DNA of 15,381 bases. Source: Halanaerobiales bacterium (GTDB lineage: Bacteria > Bacillota > Halanaerobiia > Halanaerobiales > JADQBU01). The position numbers and the translations under genes are program-made. The stretch lies in NCBI GenBank assembly GCA_016278435.1, contig JADQBU010000113.1, positions 1 through 15,381 on the forward strand, given 5' to 3'. How positions within the stretch are numbered: position 1 is the first letter of the stretch; each line of letters starts with the position of its first letter. This document shows, piece after piece, positions 12,197 through 15,381 of this stretch. The notes beneath the pieces are model-generated. The model did no database searches. It was given only the letters and a program-made list of their open reading frames with translations, and was not told where the DNA came from.

Positions 12197-14196
12197 TGTG
12201 ATATCACCTCAACCTTATCCCCGTCCTGCAGTGAATTCTGTCCATTTACAACTATCCGGTCACCTTTATTTAGACCATCAGTAACCTCTGCTTTTTCTGT
12301 ATTGACCACACCAAGTTTGATTTCACGTTTTTCAACACTATCTCCCTTTACCAGATAGACATATGGCTGATTATCGAGATCCAGTACTGCTTTCAATGGT
12401 ATAATTAAGGCATTACTTGATTTTGACAGTTCAAAGTAAACATCAGCAAACATACCGCCTCTATATTTCAATTCCTTATTATCCATCAATATTTTCACAG
12501 GGAATGTCTGGGCCCTGGGATCTACCACCGGGCTGATACTTTTAATGGTCCCCTGCTGATATCCATCATCATAGGCAAGCACATCTACATTTACCTTATC
12601 TCCAACCTTGATATTATTCAATATATCAGCACTGATACCGACATTAATATAAACCCGGCTTAAGTCTACTACATCCGTCACAGGGGTACCGGGACCAATC
12701 ATCTCCCCTTCATCAACACTTACCGAAGCAATTATCCCGGAAATCGGACTCTTAATCACACTATCTTCAAGATTTTTCCGGGCCATTTCCAGAGCAATTT
12801 CTGCTCTTTCAACATTGGACTCTGTAGCCATAATTTCTTCTTCACTGGCACCCTTTTCAAGCTGCGCATGGTTAGCCCTTGCTCTCTCCAGGGCAGCTTC
12901 AGCCTGTTTAACTCCAGCTTGACTCTGCTGAATATCTTCCGCAGCTGCACCCTTCTTGACCTGAGCCAGTTGTGCCTCAGCTGCTTTTAATCCTGCACTG
13001 GCCTGTTCTACACCGGCTTTGCTGATTTCTATCTGTTCTGGTCTGGTTCCCTTCTTAACCTTGGCCAGATTGGCAGCAGTAAGTTCCTTACTGGCCTCTG
13101 AAACAGCAACCTGGGTTTTAGCCGAAGCGAGCTGTTGTTTCAGTTGTGTTGGATTTTCGTAATTGTATTTAGCCAGATTATACATTTCTACTGCACCCTG
13201 ATAACTTATTTCAGCCTGCTGTTTTGCTATTTCTGCACTGTTAATGGTCTTCCGGGCATTTTCTACAGCAGTTTCAGCATTTTTTACAGCTGTTTTGGCA
13301 TTTTCAAACTGGCTTTCTGCTCTATCATACTGTTGTTGGGATACAACTTTTTCTTTATATAGAGACTCAACCCGGTCATATTCCTTTCTGGCCTGTTCCA
13401 GATTATTCCGGCTGCTTTCCAGATTATTTTGCGCCTGTTCCAGTCCTATCTTGCTCTGTTCTAACCTGGCCTCAGCTGCTTCAATTTGTTTTTTAGCCGT
13501 ATCAACCTGAATTTTAGCATTAAGCATCTGCTGTTTCAAGGCTGTCCTTTCTTCATAGATCTGCTGAATTATCTCCAGTGAACTCTTTGCTCCCTCCAGA
13601 GAAGCAGCTGCCTGCTGATAGGAGGCTTCAACCTGAGCAATTTCTTCTGGAGTCGCACCATTTTTAGCCATCTCATAGCTGGATTGGGCCTGATGTAGAG
13701 CTGCTTTCGCCTGCTTAACACCGGCTTCACTGGCCTTAATCTGTTCTTCCTCAGCACCCTTTTTGACTTTGGCCAGACCGGCCTGGGCCATCTCCAGAGA
13801 CGCTTCAGCCTGTTTGACACCGGCCAGACTTGCTGCCAGTTGTTCTTCAGTCGCTCCATTTTTCAACTGCTGCAGATTAGCCCGGGCTGCTTTTAATGAT
13901 GATTGTGCCTGCTGAACCTGTAATTTCAACTGGTCCTGTTCAAGAACAATTAGTTCCTGGTCAGTTTTTACCTGCTGACCTATTTCAATATTTAAACTAT
14001 CAATAATTCCACCAAGTGTAGATGAAATTCTTATATCTTTATATGGTTCGATTGTCCCCCCGATTACTTTAACGTTGCTGATATCTCCAGTTTTAACCTC
14101 GTTAACCTCAACTGGCATAGATGCTGACATAATCGGCAGACTGATAATACTCACCAGTATTATCACTATTATTACTTTCAAGTATTTATTATTCAT
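12193..14196 (-). CDS. Periplasmic adaptor (HlyD/AcrA family) with greatly extended hairpin
   Basis: 667 residues, against roughly 350-420 for most RND adaptors. Residues 1-25 form a signal peptide or membrane anchor with no lipobox Cys. Then come a first barrel/lipoyl part (about 30-90), a coiled-coil hairpin (about 92-478), the second lipoyl half (480-505, IKSPISGIIASVSVDEGEM), a beta-barrel (510-590) and a membrane-proximal domain to the end. The hairpin tip carries the TolC-binding RLS motif with AcrA spacing: R275, L279, S286 in YDRVESLYKEKVVSQQQYDR. The extra length is six 33-residue repeats with the hinge KxGAxxEEI, three on each arm (108-206 and 377-475). The start ATG overlaps the TolC-like gene by eight bases and has GGGGGAT upstream. 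The adaptor links the inner-membrane pump to the outer-membrane channel. Confidence 0.97.
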   Translation of the reverse strand: MNNKYLKVIIVIILVSIISLPIMSASMPVEVNEVKTGDISNVKVIGGTIEPYKDIRISSTLGGIIDSLNIEIGQQVKTDQELIVLEQDQLKLQVQQAQSSLKAARANLQQLKNGATEEQLAASLAGVKQAEASLEMAQAGLAKVKKGAEEEQIKASEAGVKQAKAALHQAQSSYEMAKNGATPEEIAQVEASYQQAAASLEGAKSSLEIIQQIYEERTALKQQMLNAKIQVDTAKKQIEAAEARLEQSKIGLEQAQNNLESSRNNLEQARKEYDRVESLYKEKVVSQQQYDRAESQFENAKTAVKNAETAVENARKTINSAEIAKQQAEISYQGAVEMYNLAKYNYENPTQLKQQLASAKTQVAVSEASKELTAANLAKVKKGTRPEQIEISKAGVEQASAGLKAAEAQLAQVKKGAAAEDIQQSQAGVKQAEAALERARANHAQLEKGASEEEIMATESNVERAEIALEMARKNLEDSVIKSPISGIIASVSVDEGEMIGPGTPVTDVVDLSRVYINVGISADILNNIKVGDKVNVDVLAYDDGYQQGTIKSISPVVDPRAQTFPVKILMDNKELKYRGGMFADVYFELSKSSNALIIPLKAVLDLDNQPYVYLVKGDSVEKREIKLGVVNTEKAEVTDGLNKGDRIVVNGQNSLQDGDKVEVISQ
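12772..13068 (-). repeat. Three 99-base repeats coding the descending hairpin arm of the adaptor
   Basis: Codes residues 377-475 as three 33-residue units starting LAKVKKGTRPEQI, LAQVKKGAAAEDI and HAQLEKGASEEEI, each continuing with a heptad-rich AxxxVxQAxAxLxxA helix. The hinge glycines are G383, G416 and G449. Units 4 and 5 resemble unit 2 of the other arm closely, which suggests spread of one unit by duplication. Confidence 0.8.
13579..13875 (-). repeat. Three 99-base repeats coding the ascending hairpin arm of the adaptor
   Basis: Codes residues 108-206 as three 33-residue units starting LQQLKNGATEEQL, LAKVKKGAEEEQI and YEMAKNGATPEEI. The hinge glycines are G114, G147 and G180. The third unit is the most divergent (ASYQQAAASLEGAK in place of AGVKQAxAxL). 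Confidence 0.8.
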
Positions 14197-15381
14197 TATT
14201 TATTATCCCCCTGACATAATCAAGTAAATTTCCGGTACTGGCTAAAAGATCAAATAATGACTGTTCATAACGGTATTCAGATTGACTGAGGGCTATTTTG
14301 GTCTGTTTAAGTGTAGTCTGAGCATTCAGTACATCGATACTCCTACCTACTCCAGCTTCAAACCGTTTCTCCTCAAGCCTTAAATTTTCTTCTGCTTTAT
14401 TTAAATTCATCTTTTGAATTTTTACATTCTGTTGATTTTCACCAATCTCCATCATTTTCTGTCTGATTTCCAGTTCTAACATATTATTAAGATTATTTTC
14501 GGAAACCTTTAACTTTTCAAGGTTTTTCTTGATCTTATCCTTTTTAGTAGTAGACTTACCTCCGGAGAATAATGAAATACTGCCGGCAACCGTTAAATCC
14601 CAGCTGCCGTCCTTCAGGGAAAATTCATCTCCCTGCCAGCTGTAATTCCCAATTATATTAACATTGGGCATATGGCTTTTCTTCTCAATTTCCAGATTTG
14701 TCTCTATCATCTCCCTGTTCAAGGTCAGTGTTTTCAGTTCTGACCGGTTGACAAGGGCCTGTTGATACAGTTTATCAAAATCCATATCAAGTTCTGGTTC
14801 AAGTTCCGGTTCAGCCAGATTAAAATCACCGCTTACTCCGATCATATTGGCCAGATTTTGCCGGGCCAGCCAGAGCTGGTTCTGAGCGGAAAGAACACTC
14901 TGTTCGGCTTTGCTTTCCTCTATTTCAACCTGGAGCAGATCAGTTTTAATGGCTGTCCCCACCTCATAGCTTACCTTGGCCATCCGGTGATGTTCTTTAA
15001 CCAGTTCCAGGGCTTCTTTCTCTATATTAACCCGGTCCCGGGCCATAATCACATTATAATAGGCCTGGATCACCTTGAATAGGGTATCACTCATCTGCTT
15101 TTCATCCTGGACTTTTGCCAGTTCCAATCCCTTTTCTGCCTGGTCGATTCCCAGTCTAATCTTTCCCCCGGCATAAACCGGTTGGGTCAAAGTTATTTTA
15201 GTACTGTAATTATTCCTGGATCCCTCCCCAAACAAAGTCATCGGTGCCTCTTCCAGTCTTGTATATGAACTCTGTAAGCTAATATCTGGATACAGATTCT
15301 TCAGGGCCAGCTTAAGGTCCTGAACAGCTATTTCCCGATCTAAATTACTTTTAACAATTTCTGAATTATTCTGCAAGCTCA
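14189..15381 (-). CDS. TolC-like outer-membrane efflux protein, 5' end cut off by window edge
   Basis: 397 codons are visible; the frame is open at the right edge, and a TTG at 15374-15376 codes an internal Leu (SLQNNSEIV, the conserved ALxNN start of the first OEP repeat) rather than the start. A signal peptide and about 30-50 residues are therefore missing. The two structural OEP repeats are recognisable: YPDISLQSSYTRLEE with TQPVYAGGKIRLGID in the first half, and MPNVNIIGNYSWQ with SGGKSTTKKDKIKKN in the second. Long helices between them (LELAKVQDEKQMSD..., MMEIGENQQNVKIQKMNL...) form the periplasmic tunnel. The protein makes a trimeric outer-membrane channel for the adjoining adaptor and RND pump; its presence implies a diderm envelope. 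The stop codon lies inside the adaptor gene (8-base overlap), so the two are translated together. Confidence 0.96.
   Translation of the reverse strand, partial: SLQNNSEIVKSNLDREIAVQDLKLALKNLYPDISLQSSYTRLEEAPMTLFGEGSRNNYSTKITLTQPVYAGGKIRLGIDQAEKGLELAKVQDEKQMSDTLFKVIQAYYNVIMARDRVNIEKEALELVKEHHRMAKVSYEVGTAIKTDLLQVEIEESKAEQSVLSAQNQLWLARQNLANMIGVSGDFNLAEPELEPELDMDFDKLYQQALVNRSELKTLTLNREMIETNLEIEKKSHMPNVNIIGNYSWQGDEFSLKDGSWDLTVAGSISLFSGGKSTTKKDKIKKNLEKLKVSENNLNNMLELEIRQKMMEIGENQQNVKIQKMNLNKAEENLRLEEKRFEAGVGRSIDVLNAQTTLKQTKIALSQSEYRYEQSLFDLLASTGNLLDYVRGIINNE

Noticed and set aside
13135..13510. Two plus-strand Phe/Ser-rich ORFs resembling small membrane proteins
   Set aside because: They are reverse-strand readings of the repetitive coiled-coil codons of the adaptor; the hydrophobic look comes from GCT/TTC-rich complements of Ala/Glu codons.
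12193..14196. Adaptor length as an assembly error or frameshift fusion
   Set aside because: The frame is continuous, the repeat units differ from one another at many positions, and the hinges are placed symmetrically on both arms, which a mis-assembly would not produce.
15374..15376. TTG as the start of the TolC-like gene
   Set aside because: The frame stays open to the window edge, the residue falls inside the conserved ALxNN motif of the first OEP repeat, and the required signal peptide would be missing.

Overview
The window looks like chromosomal DNA of a low-to-mid GC, anaerobic, diderm Firmicute, most likely of the Halanaerobiales type. This is an inference from three things: Firmicute-style strong Shine-Dalgarno sites, frequent TTG starts and a MurR/RpiR regulator; a complete tripartite RND efflux operon (TolC-like outer-membrane factor, adaptor, RND pump) that needs an outer membrane; and an archaeal-type fructose-1,6-bisphosphate aldolase/phosphatase. 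There is no phage, IS element, CRISPR array, tRNA or rRNA. All genes are intact except the two cut by the window edges.

Region 1 (1-6022, all on the minus strand). Reading in the direction of transcription: a carbon-nitrogen hydrolase (nitrilase superfamily), a TM1586-like nitroreductase, a ferritin-like/VIT1 membrane fusion, then a tandem pair of palindromic elements, a MurR/RpiR sugar-phosphate regulator followed closely by the bifunctional gluconeogenic FBP aldolase/phosphatase, a long compound palindrome and an intrinsic terminator, and finally a truncated metallo-beta-lactamase-fold hydrolase. The regulator and the FBP enzyme look co-transcribed, which suggests control of gluconeogenesis by a sugar-phosphate signal.

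Region 2 (6202-8015, plus strand) is a three-gene island flanked on both sides by minus-strand genes. It holds a small peptide with a textbook double-glycine bacteriocin leader, a strong hairpin, a CPBP (CAAX protease and bacteriocin processing) membrane protease, and a COQ7-like ferritin-fold protein. The secreted-peptide/protease pair is the best candidate for an undescribed system: the predicted mature peptide is very acidic, glycine-rich, cysteine-free and ends in an alternating aromatic strand.

Region 3 (8168-15381, minus strand) is an efflux operon: TolC-like channel (5' end cut by the window edge), an unusually long 667-residue adaptor, an RND pump of the HAE1 type, and a diacylglycerol-kinase-family lipid kinase. 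The first three overlap by 8 and 4 bases and the kinase follows at 42 bases; a terminator lies after the kinase. The adaptor has six 33-residue repeats, three on each arm of its coiled-coil hairpin, with the glycine hinges nearly mirrored around the TolC-binding tip.

The intergenic palindromes (701-949, 3125-3239, 3240-3347) share a loop motif of the form GARYGAAG while their stems differ; two of them show compensatory base changes.
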